Notes: generated from the letters alone by a model not told the origin. DNA of 64,000 bases from Ponticaulis sp. (GCA_002692725.1 NZLU01000023.1:372001-436000), one strand, 5' to 3'. Positions 42,895 to 52,825 are shown, counted from the first letter of the stretch. A program made the numbers and translations.

Positions 42895-43645
42895 CCGTCT
42901 GACGCTCACTCTCCTATGCCTGGTATTCATCTGCGTGAGGGCGACGAAAGCGTATGCTCATCCTGAAGACGAACTCTGTTTGCCGGGTGGCGGAATGGAT
43001 CCGGAGCTTTGCCGGGCACTGGCCGAACTCGATCGGGCCAACGCGCCCATTACAACCGATGCGCTTCTGGTCGATACCGGGCGAACCCTGTTCAGCAATG
43101 TCGTGTATTTCATTGAGCAGGGCGTGGGCCATATTCTGCCAGGCGGTCTGGACCATATCCTGTTCGTGCTGGCTCTGTTTTTTGCTGTCCGAAAATTTGG
43201 TCCGCTAGCCCTCCAGATTTCGATCTTCACATTGGCGCATTCGGTCACGCTCGCGCTGGCTGCGGCAGGTTATGTCACTGTGCCGGGGTCTGTCGTTGAG
43301 CCCCTGATTGCCGCTTCAATTGCGTTTGTTGCGATCGAAAACCTGATCTTCAAAAAGCTCACGGCCTGGCGGCCGGTCATCATATTCGCCTTTGGCCTGT
43401 TGCATGGGCTCGGCTTTGCAGGCTTCTTCCTGGAACAGAAGCTGCCGGACGGCTTTTTCTGGTCCTCACTCATTGGCTTTAATATCGGCGTGGAAATCGG
43501 TCAGATCTCGGTCGTTCTGGCGGCCTGGCTGTTGCTCAGCTGGTTCTTCAAACGCAGCTGGTATCGCTATGTCGTGGTGTTTCCGGCCAGTCTTGCAATC
43601 GCAGCAACCGGGCTCTGGTGGGCCGTACAGCGCGTGATCGGTTAA
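42851..43645 (+). CDS. HupE/UreJ family membrane protein
   Basis: This 264-residue protein has a signal-like start (LTLLCLVFICV) and a HupE/UreJ_2 pattern: GVGHILPGGLDHILFVLALFF, IFTLAHSVTLALAA, FGLLHGLGFAGFF and GFNIGVEIGQISV. Members are thought to take up nickel, cobalt or other metals. The ATG could be 42839 or 42851; the frame overlaps the ZIP gene by about 44 bp, indicating coupling. It is part of the same metal operon. Confidence 0.78.
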   Translation: MTIPTITISTFQRVSRLTLTLLCLVFICVRATKAYAHPEDELCLPGGGMDPELCRALAELDRANAPITTDALLVDTGRTLFSNVVYFIEQGVGHILPGGLDHILFVLALFFAVRKFGPLALQISIFTLAHSVTLALAAAGYVTVPGSVVEPLIAASIAFVAIENLIFKKLTAWRPVIIFAFGLLHGLGFAGFFLEQKLPDGFFWSSLIGFNIGVEIGQISVVLAAWLLLSWFFKRSWYRYVVVFPASLAIAATGLWWAVQRVIG

Positions 43646-44031
43646 GACGAAACGAGCTGTTTGCCTTTGATGGCCAGGACATTGGCCATGGTTTCAATCA
43701 GATTCTGAAAATCGACGGGTTTGCCCTCAAAAGCATCGCAGCCGGCATCAAAACAGCTATCGCGATCCTTTTTGCCGACATGAGCGGTCAGGGCGATGAT
43801 TGGCAGGCTTCGGGTTTGCGGATCGTCACGCAGGGCACGGGTCGCATCAAGGCCAGACATGACCGGCATGGAAATATCCATCAGCACCACATCCGGCTGT
43901 TCGGCGATGGCCATCTCAACTGCCTTTTGACCGTTATGAGCGCCCATAACCTCAAAGCCCTGGCGCGTCAGTCGTCGGGACAACATGTTGAAGTTATCCT
44001 CATTGTCTTCTGCAATTAAGATGCGTGTCAT
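43642..44031 (-). CDS. Single receiver-domain protein, DivK-like
   Basis: This 129-residue protein is a receiver with IAEDNEDNF at the start, Asp in VVLMDISMPVMSG, Thr in IIALTAH and Lys in FEGKPVD. It resembles CheY/DivK proteins used in alphaproteobacterial phosphorelays. The hybrid kinase gene lies 100 bp upstream on the same strand and is the probable partner. It overlaps the end of the HupE gene by 4 bp, convergently. Confidence 0.88.
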   Translation of the reverse strand: MTRILIAEDNEDNFNMLSRRLTRQGFEVMGAHNGQKAVEMAIAEQPDVVLMDISMPVMSGLDATRALRDDPQTRSLPIIALTAHVGKKDRDSCFDAGCDAFEGKPVDFQNLIETMANVLAIKGKQLVSS

Positions 44032-44132
44032 CTTGAAACTCCGAAGAGAAAGCGTCGTTTCGATACCTTTGACAGTTCAGAATAGGCCCAATTGTCTTCT
44101 GAAGCGTTAAAGTCGGGATCAGTTTTCTTAAG

Positions 44133-46034
44133 TTATTTCACCGTGTTAGCGATCAGAAGTTGATCTTCTTTATCATAATCCGCGTTCGATTGCGACAATT
44201 GCGCGTGTCTCACCACGGTCGATACGATTTCATCGCGAGGCGAGGGTTTGGTGAGGTGAGCCACAGCTCCGGCCTGCAGGCTGGTTTGCCGTTCGCACTC
44301 GACCGAGTGGATGATCACCGGAATGTCCCGTGTTGCGACGTCGCCCTTCAGCGTTTCGAGAAGCTCAAGACCAGTTTCACCCGGCAATTGTATGTCGAGC
44401 AGGATCAGGGCTGGCGGATGCTGGGCGATCTTCTCACGCCCCGTTTTCGCATTGACTGCGTGCGAAACCTCGAACCCGATGGATGTCAGATCCCGCGTGA
44501 GTAACTCGTGAACATCGGCGTCGTCGTCAATGACCAGAATTTGCGGCCGTTCGCCGGACGGAACCGCGTCGCTGAGACTGGAGCCACCAATGGTGTCCGG
44601 GCGGAGGTCAAGCGGGAAATGCAACCGGAAAGTCGACCCTGCTTCTCTTTCAGACTCTACACTGATCCGACCACCGAGCAGCTCAATCAGGCGTTCCGTG
44701 ATCACAAGGCCAAGACCTGTGCCGCCGTATTTACGGGTGAACGTATTGTCGGCCTGCGAAAACGGGGTGAACAAGCGGCTGAGCTGCTCATCTGTCAGCC
44801 CGATGCCCGTGTCTCGCACTTCAATGACAAAACCAGGATCGCCGGAAATTTCTGCCGAATGGCCGCTGATTTCGATCTCCCCCGCATGTGTAAATTTCGC
44901 GGCATTGGACAGCAGATTCAAAAGGCATTGCTCGAGTTTGTGACCGTCGGTCCAAACCGCGGGCAGATCGTCGGGAAGCGATATCTTCAAATCAACTTCG
45001 CTCTCTGAAATGGCAGGCTTTACAGCGTCTGCTGCGTGCTGAATGAGGCTCGACAAGTCGACCTCATCGACTTCGGCTTCCATGCGCCCGGCTTCGATCT
45101 TCGAGAAATCGAGAATGTCGTTGATATTCGTCAGAAGGCGACGACCAGCCAGAATGATGCGCGTATGGTCTTCAACATCATGTTTGCGGCCATCGGCTTC
45201 GGCATCTTCCTGCATCATCTCGCTATAACCGATAATGGCGTTCAGCGGCGTACGTAATTCATGGCTCATATTCGCCAGGAATTGTGATTTCGCCCGGTTG
45301 GCCTCATCGGCATCCTGGCGTGCCAGAGCTTCATCTTCAGCTTCCGTGCGCGATGTGACAAGCGAACGCTGCGCTCCGACGCCGGTCCAGGCGATCGAGA
45401 TGGTATGAATGATGAAGAACGCCCCAAAAAACATCGACAAGGACCGAAAGTCCGGAGGCGTCATTTGCCACAGACTCAATATCAACACGCCAGCTGGCAG
45501 GATTGCGGCAATCACCGGCATGGATTTACGATAGGTGTATTGGCCCGCAACATTCAGCAGCGTCACAAACGCCATCATCATCGCGACGATCGGTCCAGGT
45601 TGGGGGAGCTGCAAAAGCAGAAGGCATGGCAGACAGTATGCGGCGTTCAGCACGAGTGTCGGAACCAGAACGCGCATATACAGATAAAAGCGCAAGCTCG
45701 ACACGGTTACCGGTCGCCCGAGGATTGTACCATCGTCCTCAAGTGGCGGTAATTCCTGGCGGAAATAATTGCGTACCCCGAAATAGACGAATAGCTCGAG
45801 TGCAAAAATGGTAGCCGTCCAACTCAGAAGAGCCAGAGTATGCTTGCCCTGAAAGCTGATTGCGATCAGGACAACCATGACGAAATTTCCGACGATCCGC
45901 AAAGTGGCATGATCGAAACTCGTGCGTCGGAGATAGAGATTCAGCGCTTCAATTTCGAACTTGTAGGTCTTCTGATCGAGGACGTTTGAGGGTTTCGACA
46001 CGTTAGGTCTCCGGATATTGAACCTCACATTCAA
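44133..46034 (-). CDS. Hybrid sensor histidine kinase with C-terminal receiver
   Basis: This is a 633-residue protein. The first 230 residues contain about six membrane helices without a large periplasmic domain. HisKA is at about 245-310 (FLANMSHELRTPLNAIIGYSEMM, with phosphoacceptor His), ATPase at 355-470 (NLLSNAAKFT, RDTGIGL, GGTGLGL) and the receiver at 495-615 (IDDDADV, LLDIQLPGETG, HLTKPSP). All active-site residues are visible. The start is uncertain: the frame opens with TTG 46034, and no ribosome site is clear. It is probably the partner of the downstream receiver protein. Confidence 0.9.
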   Translation of the reverse strand: MNVRFNIRRPNVSKPSNVLDQKTYKFEIEALNLYLRRTSFDHATLRIVGNFVMVVLIAISFQGKHTLALLSWTATIFALELFVYFGVRNYFRQELPPLEDDGTILGRPVTVSSLRFYLYMRVLVPTLVLNAAYCLPCLLLLQLPQPGPIVAMMMAFVTLLNVAGQYTYRKSMPVIAAILPAGVLILSLWQMTPPDFRSLSMFFGAFFIIHTISIAWTGVGAQRSLVTSRTEAEDEALARQDADEANRAKSQFLANMSHELRTPLNAIIGYSEMMQEDAEADGRKHDVEDHTRIILAGRRLLTNINDILDFSKIEAGRMEAEVDEVDLSSLIQHAADAVKPAISESEVDLKISLPDDLPAVWTDGHKLEQCLLNLLSNAAKFTHAGEIEISGHSAEISGDPGFVIEVRDTGIGLTDEQLSRLFTPFSQADNTFTRKYGGTGLGLVITERLIELLGGRISVESEREAGSTFRLHFPLDLRPDTIGGSSLSDAVPSGERPQILVIDDDADVHELLTRDLTSIGFEVSHAVNAKTGREKIAQHPPALILLDIQLPGETGLELLETLKGDVATRDIPVIIHSVECERQTSLQAGAVAHLTKPSPRDEIVSTVVRHAQLSQSNADYDKEDQLLIANTVK

Positions 46035-46173
46035 GCAAATGAGTCTTTTTTTCCGGTTAGTCCTGGGTTAGAATTCTAGGGGAAATCTTTACAATTCAGC
46101 GGACTGAAGATTCAGGCAGATATCGTTCGCTGGTTGTTGAGTTCAGACTTGCCGTTCTGCGAGCCCCACATGC

Positions 46174-46179
46174 TATACT
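46174..46179 (+). promoter_or_regulatory. Candidate -10 box of a leaderless xseA mRNA
   Basis: TATACT ends 6 bp before the xseA ATG at 46186. No ribosome site exists between, and a TTGCCG lies 19 bp upstream of the box. The short gap suggests that transcription starts at the ATG. Confidence 0.4.
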
Positions 46180-46185
46180 CTGGCC

Positions 46186-47796
46186 ATGGCTGATTTCTTC
46201 CCCGCTGACCGCCCTCAGAACGCAAACCTGCATGAATTCTCGGTGTCTGAGCTCGCCGGCTCCATCAAACGGACCATCGAATCAAATTTCGAGCGTGTCC
46301 GTGTCCGGGGCGAACTTGGCCGTGTGACCATCGCGAAATCCGGTCACATGTATGCCGATCTCAAAGACGATAAAGCGGTCATCAATACCATTATGTGGAA
46401 GGGCTCGGTCTCACAGCTCCCCTTCCGACCTGAAGAGGGGCTGGAAGTTGTCGCGGAAGGCAAGCTTTCCACCTATCCCGGACGGTCAAATTACCAGCTG
46501 ATCGCCGATACAATGAATCCGGCAGGCGCTGGCGCGCTCATGGCGCTTCTTGAAGAACGGAAGAAAAAGCTAGCCGCCGAAGGGCTGTTTGACAGCGCGC
46601 GTAAGCGGGCACTCCCGACATTCCCCGCTGTTATCGGAGTGGTCACCAGCCCGACAGGCGCCGTCATTCGCGATATTCTCCACAGGATCGCCGATCGCTT
46701 TCCGGTTCATGTGCTCCTTTGGCCTGCCCTGGTGCAGGGCGAGCGCGCCGCAGCGCAGATCACCGCCGGAATCGAAGGCTTCAATGCCTTGCCAGAGGGC
46801 GGTTCCATCCCACGTCCTGATGTGCTCATCGTCGCACGAGGCGGCGGATCAATCGAAGATCTCTGGCCATTCAATGAAGAGAAGGTCGTCCGCGCTGCAG
46901 CCGCCTCTGACATCCCGCTCATCTCTGCGGTTGGACACGAGACCGACACAACCCTGATCGATTATGCGTCCGACCGCCGCGCACCCACGCCAACCGGCGC
47001 CGCAGAAATCGCCGTGCCCGTGCGCTCTGAACTTCTGCAAGACACAGACAGTCTGGGGCAGCGCCTCATGCGCGCCCTGACACAGCATACCAAACGCTCA
47101 GGGCGTGATCTTCAGGCCATCGCCGCGCGATTGCCACGCCCTCAGGCTTTGCTCGAAGCGCGCCAGCAACGCTATGATTTCGCCGAGAGCCGTCTCACAT
47201 CGGGGCTCCAGTCGGCGATAATGAAGAAGCGCGGCGCGTTCGATCAAATTGGTCCTCGCTTGCGACCTCAGGCCCTGCGCACAAGCATGGGGCATCTTCA
47301 GGCGGCGCTCGATCGCTCTGGAAAGGGCCTCTCAACAGGTCTTTCCCGCGCCGCGCAGAAAAACCAGGACCAGCTTTCGCTTTTGGAAAAACGTCTTTCC
47401 AGCCGCGGGGATGTGCTTCTCAAATCGGTGCGCTCTACTGATGACATGGATCGTCTGGCCGAACGCCTCTCAAAGGCGTTCGCAAGATCCATGACGGTCC
47501 GAACCGATCGACTGAATGCGGCGTCAGGGCTGCTCGAAGCGCTGTCCTATCAGGCCACACTCAAGCGCGGCTATGTTGTCGTGCGGGATGCGGAAGGCGG
47601 GGTTGTCAGGACCAGAGAGATGGCCGCGTCCCAGGCCGCGCTCTCGCTTCAATTCTCGGATGGCGAATTAGGGGTCACGCCAGACATTGGCACCAAACCG
47701 CCCCCTCAGTCTCCGCCGCAACCCTCACCGAAATCCAACGCACAACCGCAACCGCCCAAACCCAAAAGTCGTGGCGAGCAAGGCAGCTTGTTCTGA
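46186..47796 (+). CDS. xseA: Exodeoxyribonuclease VII large subunit
   Basis: This 536-residue nuclease subunit has the N-terminal OB fold (SVSELAGSIKRTIESNFERVRVRGELGRV, SGHMYADLKD) and the catalytic domain with FPAVIGVVTSPTGAVIRDILHR, VIVARGGGSIEDLWPFNEE, SAVGHETDTTLIDYASDRRAPTPTGAAEIA. A long coiled-coil C-terminal region follows, ending in a Pro-rich tail (about 50 residues, PPPQSPPQPSPK) not needed for catalysis. It exceeds the E. coli protein (456) because of that tail. The small subunit is not in the window. Confidence 0.95.
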   Translation: MADFFPADRPQNANLHEFSVSELAGSIKRTIESNFERVRVRGELGRVTIAKSGHMYADLKDDKAVINTIMWKGSVSQLPFRPEEGLEVVAEGKLSTYPGRSNYQLIADTMNPAGAGALMALLEERKKKLAAEGLFDSARKRALPTFPAVIGVVTSPTGAVIRDILHRIADRFPVHVLLWPALVQGERAAAQITAGIEGFNALPEGGSIPRPDVLIVARGGGSIEDLWPFNEEKVVRAAAASDIPLISAVGHETDTTLIDYASDRRAPTPTGAAEIAVPVRSELLQDTDSLGQRLMRALTQHTKRSGRDLQAIAARLPRPQALLEARQQRYDFAESRLTSGLQSAIMKKRGAFDQIGPRLRPQALRTSMGHLQAALDRSGKGLSTGLSRAAQKNQDQLSLLEKRLSSRGDVLLKSVRSTDDMDRLAERLSKAFARSMTVRTDRLNAASGLLEALSYQATLKRGYVVVRDAEGGVVRTREMAASQAALSLQFSDGELGVTPDIGTKPPPQSPPQPSPKSNAQPQPPKPKSRGEQGSLF

Positions 47797-48246
47797 GAGG
47801 GGGGAAGCGACCGTCTCCAGGTCGGGGGGAGGGGAATTGGAGACGGTCGCCGTTCGCAGGACGTGTGGGGAGGGAGGGGGATACGCCACGTCCAGGACCG
47901 CTGTGTCTTTCGACACTTCCTCTTTCACATGGAAGACTTACAAGAAGGTTAACAAAAACGCCGGTTCTGTTTAGAAATACGTTCTCCACAAGGAGAACTA
48001 TTCAGTGTTTTGTTATTGACAGAGAATTCTTTCTCTCAAAAGCCCACAAAGGCGGCGAGTTAGGCTGACTAGTGATGGTATTATACCAATCAGGCTGGTG
48101 TTTTATTTGGGTGCGGCGAATTGATGCGGAAACAACATTGAGACTTTTTAGATTAGTTTCCGAACCGGAAAATAAAGATGGCGAATCCGAAGATTCGCCA
48201 TTTTTGCTTTCTGTGAGGAAGAAATCGCGGTGATGACGCGTCGAAT
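47797..48246. other. 450-bp gap between xseA and the globin sensor
   Basis: No gene is supported. There is a purine-rich stretch (47800-47880), a short repeat-like GC section, and AT-rich DNA from 47930. A well-formed terminator lies at 48178-48206, on the plus strand, which may end an RNA begun near a TTGACA at 48016-48021 (weak). Confidence 0.5.
48178..48206 (+). terminator. Hairpin terminator near the globin sensor
   Basis: ATGGCGAATC (48178-48187) pairs with GATTCGCCAT (48192-48201), loop CGAA, followed by TTTTGCTTT. No coding gene ends just before it, so it may terminate a small RNA or an xseA readthrough transcript. Confidence 0.6.
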
Positions 48247-49599
48247 TTACGACGCTCGAATGTAGTCGAGGAAGCTGCTCACCTGGTTCTGCAATTCATT
48301 GGACTGACGCCCGAGTTCCTCCGAGGCGAGCACCACTTCATCCGATGCAGATTTGGTTCCCTCGGCGCTGACGCCGACTTCTTCAATCATGGCGGCGACG
48401 TGTTGGTTGCCATTTGCGGCCTCTGACGTGTTCTGCGCAATCTCGCGCGTGGACGCTGTCTGTTCCTCAAGCGCTGAATTGATCGACAGCGACACCGCAT
48501 TGATGTCCTTGATGGCCGTCTGAATTTCATCGATCGCTTCAACTGATTGTTCCGTCACCGACAGCATGGCCTGAATATGCGTCCGGATATCTTCGGTCGC
48601 CCGGGCGGTCTGGTTGGCAAGTGATTTCACTTCACTGGCAACGACAGCAAACCCCTTGCCCGCTTCGCCGGCGCGCGCACTTTCGATTGTTGCGTTCAGC
48701 GCAAGCAGATTTGTCTGCTCGGCGATGTCGGAAATCAGCGCAATGACTTCACCGACCTGATCGGCCGTTTTCGATAGGGTCCGGATCGTACTACCGGCCC
48801 GTTCGGATGAGTCGACACTGCGATTGGCGAGGCTGGTCGCCTGCGACATCTGTTGGGCGATTTCATTCACTGCCTTGCCAAGATCCTCAGAAGACCGCGC
48901 GGCCTGAGTGACGCCGTTCGTGGCTTGGTTGATAGAGGCCGAAACCCCGAGGAATTCCGTTTGCGTCTGGTCTGCAATGGATCGCATGGATCGGGCGGTG
49001 TTGGCCATTTCTTCGGCAGCCGAGCTGACAGTGCTGGTAATGCCGCCAACGCCTTGCTCGAAATGGTCCGCCATATCCATCAGTTTCTGGCGGGCTTCTC
49101 CAGCGCGCGTTTCGTTAAAGAAGTGAATGGCCAGATCCATGTCCAGCATCGCGGCGCGAAGAAAGGCATTCTGAAACTTCTGAAAAGTCTTCATGCCATC
49201 GCGGCTAAGACCTTTCTTGCTGGCCATCTGCTCTTGCGCCTGGGTCAGGACTTCATTGACCAGAAAGGTGTAGCCGGCGAGATAAAACTGAGGCTCCAGA
49301 CCAATGCGGGCGTGTGTGGCGCCAACCTTCGCGACAGACTCAATATAGGCCGGTCCGAACTCACCAGAGAGGATCATGCGCCAATGCTCAAACTGACGAG
49401 AGGCGGCGAAATCAATCCTCTCCTGACTTTTGAAAAATTCAGCGATATCGGGGTGAGCGCTAATATGAACGTAAAAGCGTTTCAGGACATCTGGCAGCAA
49501 GTCTTCGGCTAGACTGGCAAACTTTCGGAGATCCGATAGCGTCTCGGTATCCAGACGTAGAAAACTTAAGCGCGTCCCAATTTCATTTTTTTCCAACAT
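48247..49599 (-). CDS. Globin-coupled methyl-accepting sensor
   Basis: This 450-residue protein has an N-terminal globin domain of about 160 residues; [17 protein letters not shown] holds the probable heme-binding proximal His. A methyl-accepting domain follows (about 180-450) with the hairpin tip [38 protein letters not shown]. There is no membrane segment. In the family, O2 binding to heme changes chemotaxis or aerotaxis signalling. No che genes are nearby. ATG 49599 is chosen; the frame to 49617 lacks support. Confidence 0.88.
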   Translation of the reverse strand: MLEKNEIGTRLSFLRLDTETLSDLRKFASLAEDLLPDVLKRFYVHISAHPDIAEFFKSQERIDFAASRQFEHWRMILSGEFGPAYIESVAKVGATHARIGLEPQFYLAGYTFLVNEVLTQAQEQMASKKGLSRDGMKTFQKFQNAFLRAAMLDMDLAIHFFNETRAGEARQKLMDMADHFEQGVGGITSTVSSAAEEMANTARSMRSIADQTQTEFLGVSASINQATNGVTQAARSSEDLGKAVNEIAQQMSQATSLANRSVDSSERAGSTIRTLSKTADQVGEVIALISDIAEQTNLLALNATIESARAGEAGKGFAVVASEVKSLANQTARATEDIRTHIQAMLSVTEQSVEAIDEIQTAIKDINAVSLSINSALEEQTASTREIAQNTSEAANGNQHVAAMIEEVGVSAEGTKSASDEVVLASEELGRQSNELQNQVSSFLDYIRAS

Positions 49600-49940
49600 C
49601 TTAAATCCTAACCACAACTAAGGCGGGGCTTTTTTGAATATAGATATCAAAAATACCCCGATAGGTTGTTTCAGGTTAATGAATCATGGTTAAAGCTTAG
49701 TTCTTAATGTTTTTGTCTGCGCAATATGTCGCAGAGGTATCATCTGGATTAAGGTGGAGAGGAAAATTATTTCGACTTTCAAATATAGTTAGAAATGGAT
49801 TGTCTGAGTATTTGTCTGCCTCTTTGGTCAGTGTTTTAAACTGACGGAGGCAGGTGCTTTCTCGATGATGGTGACAATTCTGTCTCTCGCCATTAGACAA
49901 TTCCCACGTTACAGACTTGCCCTGACTTATGGAGATTCCC
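49600..49940. other. Short gap with no clear gene
   Basis: This stretch is AT-rich with no good ribosome site. A minus-strand open frame of about 80 codons covers it but shows no domain, signal peptide or codon pattern that would support it. Confidence 0.45.
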
Positions 49941-50030
49941 ATGGAAATTCATGCCTCTTTCATCGCGCTCGGTTTGGCGTTTGGTATTTTCGCTCTTCTG
50001 AACCTGATCGACATGAAGCGCCTGGATTAG
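49941..50030 (+). CDS. 29-residue membrane peptide upstream of the antiporter
   Basis: A 29-codon ORF reads MEIHASFIALGLAFGIFALL then a short polar end. It has one membrane helix and GGAG 6 bases before the ATG. It stops 12 bp before the antiporter start, so it is probably co-translated. Small single-helix proteins often assist larger transporters; that is inference. Confidence 0.5.
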   Translation: MEIHASFIALGLAFGIFALLNLIDMKRLD

Positions 50031-50042
50031 TTCCGCGCCTGA

Positions 50043-51023
50043 ATGCTGATATCTTTTGCACTGCTGATTGCCGGACTGGTTTTCCTGGTCCTGGCAGGAG
50101 ACTATCTTGTCCGGGGAACCGTTGCGGCTTCATTGAAACTGGGCGTGTCCCAGATTCTGGCCAGCGTTCTCATTGTCGGTTTTGGCACGTCTGCGCCGGA
50201 AATGCTGGTGGCGCTTGAGGCGACCATGGCTGGAACGCCCGGGCTTGCCATGGGCAATATTGTCGGCTCCAACATTGCAAATGTCCTGCTCGTCGTCGGT
50301 GCGCCCGCATTGATGATGTCTCTGAAAACCACGGGTGCGGGCCTTCTTCGCTCCACCCTGTTCACGATCGTTGCAACCATTGTCTGGCTTGTGGTTACGC
50401 CGGTTTACGGGCTGACGCCCTTCATCGGTGTGGCCTTTATATTTGCGTTGATCCTCTATATTACCGGCTCGCTGATCCGTCCGCCGACCGATAATCTGGA
50501 AGATTTGATTTCAGAGGAGGCCAAGGAGCCGCCTCCAGGTTGGGTGCTGACGGCCTTTTTTATCCTGCTGGGTGTAATCGGCCTGCCGCTCGGCTCTCAC
50601 CTTGCCATTCGCGGCGCGACGGGAATCGCCAGCGAAGTTGCCTGGTTGAATGATGAGCTGGTCGGACTAACCCTTCTCGCCATCGGCACGTCCATGCCGG
50701 AATTTGCTGCGGCCATGGCGGCCGCCCGGCGCAAAGAGACCGACGTTGTGTTTGGCAATGTCGTTGGTTCCAATATGTTCAATATTCTCGGGGCAGGTGG
50801 CATCATCGCGATGTTCGGACCGCTCGATCTGCCGGGTATTTTCGTCCAGTTCGATTATTGGTTCATGGGCGGCGCCTTCGCGCTTGTCAGTCTTTATGTT
50901 CTATTCCGCCGCCCGATCGGCTGGTTTCTGGGCATACTCCTGCTCGCGGCTTACGGCGTGTACCTGTACGGCCTTCATCATTTCTATGTTCTCGGGCTCA
51001 ACTGGAGTGCGCTGTGGAGCTAG
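50043..51023 (+). CDS. Calcium/sodium antiporter (CaCA family)
   Basis: This 326-residue protein has ten membrane helices in two homologous halves. The alpha-repeat motifs are GFGTSAPEMLVALEATMAGTPGLAMGNIVGSNIANVLLVVG in the first half and AIGTSMPEFAAAMAAARRKETDVVFGNVVGSNMFNILGAGG in the second, the hallmark of CaCA exchangers (YrbG type). It should exchange Ca2+ for Na+ or H+. The start at 50043 follows the 29-residue ORF; the SDR gene overlaps its end by 10 bp. Confidence 0.92.
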   Translation: MLISFALLIAGLVFLVLAGDYLVRGTVAASLKLGVSQILASVLIVGFGTSAPEMLVALEATMAGTPGLAMGNIVGSNIANVLLVVGAPALMMSLKTTGAGLLRSTLFTIVATIVWLVVTPVYGLTPFIGVAFIFALILYITGSLIRPPTDNLEDLISEEAKEPPPGWVLTAFFILLGVIGLPLGSHLAIRGATGIASEVAWLNDELVGLTLLAIGTSMPEFAAAMAAARRKETDVVFGNVVGSNMFNILGAGGIIAMFGPLDLPGIFVQFDYWFMGGAFALVSLYVLFRRPIGWFLGILLLAAYGVYLYGLHHFYVLGLNWSALWS

Positions 51024-51784
51024 AGCCCGTCAAACGCGCGCTGGTGACAGGGGCCGGTCAGCGGCTTGGTCAGTATATGGCCGAGGCTCTGGCTGAGGAC
51101 GGCTATGATGTCGCGCTGCATTACCGCTCCTCGCTGGAAGGCGTGCAGGACACCGCTGCGAGTGTTGAAAAATACGGCCGCAAAGCGAAATTGCTCCAGG
51201 CCGACCTCACGAATGAGGATCAGACTGCGGCGCTGGTGGGGCAGGCCGAAGCCGCTCTTGGTGGGCATCTCGGCGTTCTGATCAACAATGCATCGCTGTT
51301 CGATGACGACACGGCACAAACCCATACGCGTGAGCAATGGGACGCGCATATGAATGTCAATTTGCGGGCGCCGGTCCTTCTGTCCCAGAAGTTTGCGCAT
51401 ACCCTGCCGGACGGCGCACGAGGTGCGATCGTCAACATGATCGATCAGCGCGTCTGGAAGCTCAATCCGAACTTCTTCACTTACACCTTGTCCAAATCGG
51501 CCCTGTGGAGCGCAACCAAGACGCTTGCTCAGGCTCTGGCGCCCAATATTCGCGTGAATGGCATCGGTCCTGGCCCAACACTTCAGAATGCACGTCAGTC
51601 CGACGAAGATTTCCAGAAACAGGTGGACGCAACCCTGACGGGGCGCGGCGCCAATCCGGGTGAAATCGTCCGGGCGGTTCGTTTCCTTCTTCAGGCAGAT
51701 GCAGTGACCGGGCAGATGATCGCGGTCGATGGCGGACAGCATCTCATCTGGCAGACGCCCGATGTCGTCGATGTCATAGAATGA
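51014..51784 (+). CDS. SDR family oxidoreductase, FolM/pteridine-reductase-like
   Basis: This 256-residue enzyme has the SDR pattern: RALVTGAGQRLGQYMAEALAEDGYDVALHYRSS (GxGxxxG variant for NADP), LINNAS, NMIDQRV, and YTLSKSAL as the Tyr-x3-Lys site. The sequence and the GAGQRLG start match dihydromonapterin/dihydrofolate reductase FolM-like members. The start is GTG 51014, with GGAG 8 bases upstream, overlapping the antiporter. It probably belongs to the same transcription unit as the aldolase downstream. Confidence 0.85.
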   Translation: MELEPVKRALVTGAGQRLGQYMAEALAEDGYDVALHYRSSLEGVQDTAASVEKYGRKAKLLQADLTNEDQTAALVGQAEAALGGHLGVLINNASLFDDDTAQTHTREQWDAHMNVNLRAPVLLSQKFAHTLPDGARGAIVNMIDQRVWKLNPNFFTYTLSKSALWSATKTLAQALAPNIRVNGIGPGPTLQNARQSDEDFQKQVDATLTGRGANPGEIVRAVRFLLQADAVTGQMIAVDGGQHLIWQTPDVVDVIE

Positions 51785-51793
51785 CCCGTCGCC

Positions 51794-52825
51794 ATGGATT
51801 TTTCGTCTGACACCTCCGCGCCAGCGGATCCCACTATTCTTCAGGCTCTGCTGACCGCAAATGAAGGCATGGCGCCCAGCTATGGCGCCGATGCGCTTTC
51901 GGCGCGCGTCAAAAGCCAGCTCACTGAAATCTTTGAAGCAGACCTTGAGGTCTATCTGGTGTCCTCAGGAACGGCGGCGAACGCACTCGCCCTGTCTCTG
52001 ATCTGTCCGTCGCATGGCGCGGTTCTCTGCCATGAAGAAGCGCATATCGAGAAAGACGAACGCGGCGCGCCGGAATTCTTTACCGGAGGCGGCAAGTTAC
52101 AGCTTCTGCCTGGTGAGCATGCGCGTATCGATGTCGCGGCGCTCCAATCCGCACTTAACGCCAGAAACGCGGGTTTCGTGCACGAAACGCCCGCCATGGC
52201 GCTATCGCTCACCAATCTGACGGAGTCAGGCGCGGCTTATTCCATCAGTGATATCGCAGAATTGTCAGGTCTGGCGCGTGAGCACAATCTGCCGGTTCAT
52301 CTGGACGGTGCGCGGTTTGCCAACGCGCTTCAGGCTTTGGGAGCGTCACCCGCGGAGATGAGCTGGAAGGCAGGCGTGGACATTCTGACCTGCGGCGCCA
52401 CCAAGAATGGCGCGATGGGGTGTGAGGCGATCATTCTGTTCGGCGACATGCGCGATCGGTTTTTCGAGCTTCAAACCCGGGCCAAACGCGCCGGGCATAT
52501 GCCGGCGAAAATGCGCTTTCTGGCTGCACAAATGTCGGCCTATCTCGAGGATGATCTCTGGCTGACACTGGCAGGGCAGGCGAACGCCGCCGCCAGAGAA
52601 CTCGTGGCCATACTTGCGTCAGCCGGCTTCGATCGCTTCGCGCATCCGGTGGATGGCAATGAAGTCTTCGTCTATCTGCCCGACCAGATCTTCGAAGACC
52701 TGACGAATCGCGGGCTCAAAGCGTATCGCTGGTTAGATGGATCTGTGCGGTTTGTGTGCAATTGGGCAACTTCTGATCTGGAGCTTTCCGCATTTCGACG
52801 TGAGCTGACTCAGATAACGAAATAG
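51794..52825 (+). CDS. ltaE: Low-specificity L-threonine aldolase
   Basis: This 343-residue PLP enzyme splits L-threonine and L-allo-threonine to glycine and acetaldehyde. Family features: MDFSSDTSAPADPTIL at the start, YLVSSGTAANALALSL for phosphate binding, HLDGARFANA, and the PLP-binding Lys in LTCGATKNGAMG. Length is normal. The gene follows the SDR gene by 9 bp; it could supply glycine for one-carbon metabolism together with the folate-related SDR, though this is inference. Confidence 0.9.
   Translation: MDFSSDTSAPADPTILQALLTANEGMAPSYGADALSARVKSQLTEIFEADLEVYLVSSGTAANALALSLICPSHGAVLCHEEAHIEKDERGAPEFFTGGGKLQLLPGEHARIDVAALQSALNARNAGFVHETPAMALSLTNLTESGAAYSISDIAELSGLAREHNLPVHLDGARFANALQALGASPAEMSWKAGVDILTCGATKNGAMGCEAIILFGDMRDRFFELQTRAKRAGHMPAKMRFLAAQMSAYLEDDLWLTLAGQANAAARELVAILASAGFDRFAHPVDGNEVFVYLPDQIFEDLTNRGLKAYRWLDGSVRFVCNWATSDLELSAFRRELTQITK

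Noticed and set aside
49697..49942. 81-codon minus-strand frame between the globin sensor and the antiporter
   Set aside because: No ribosome site, domain or supportive composition; it overlaps the promoter area of the antiporter operon.
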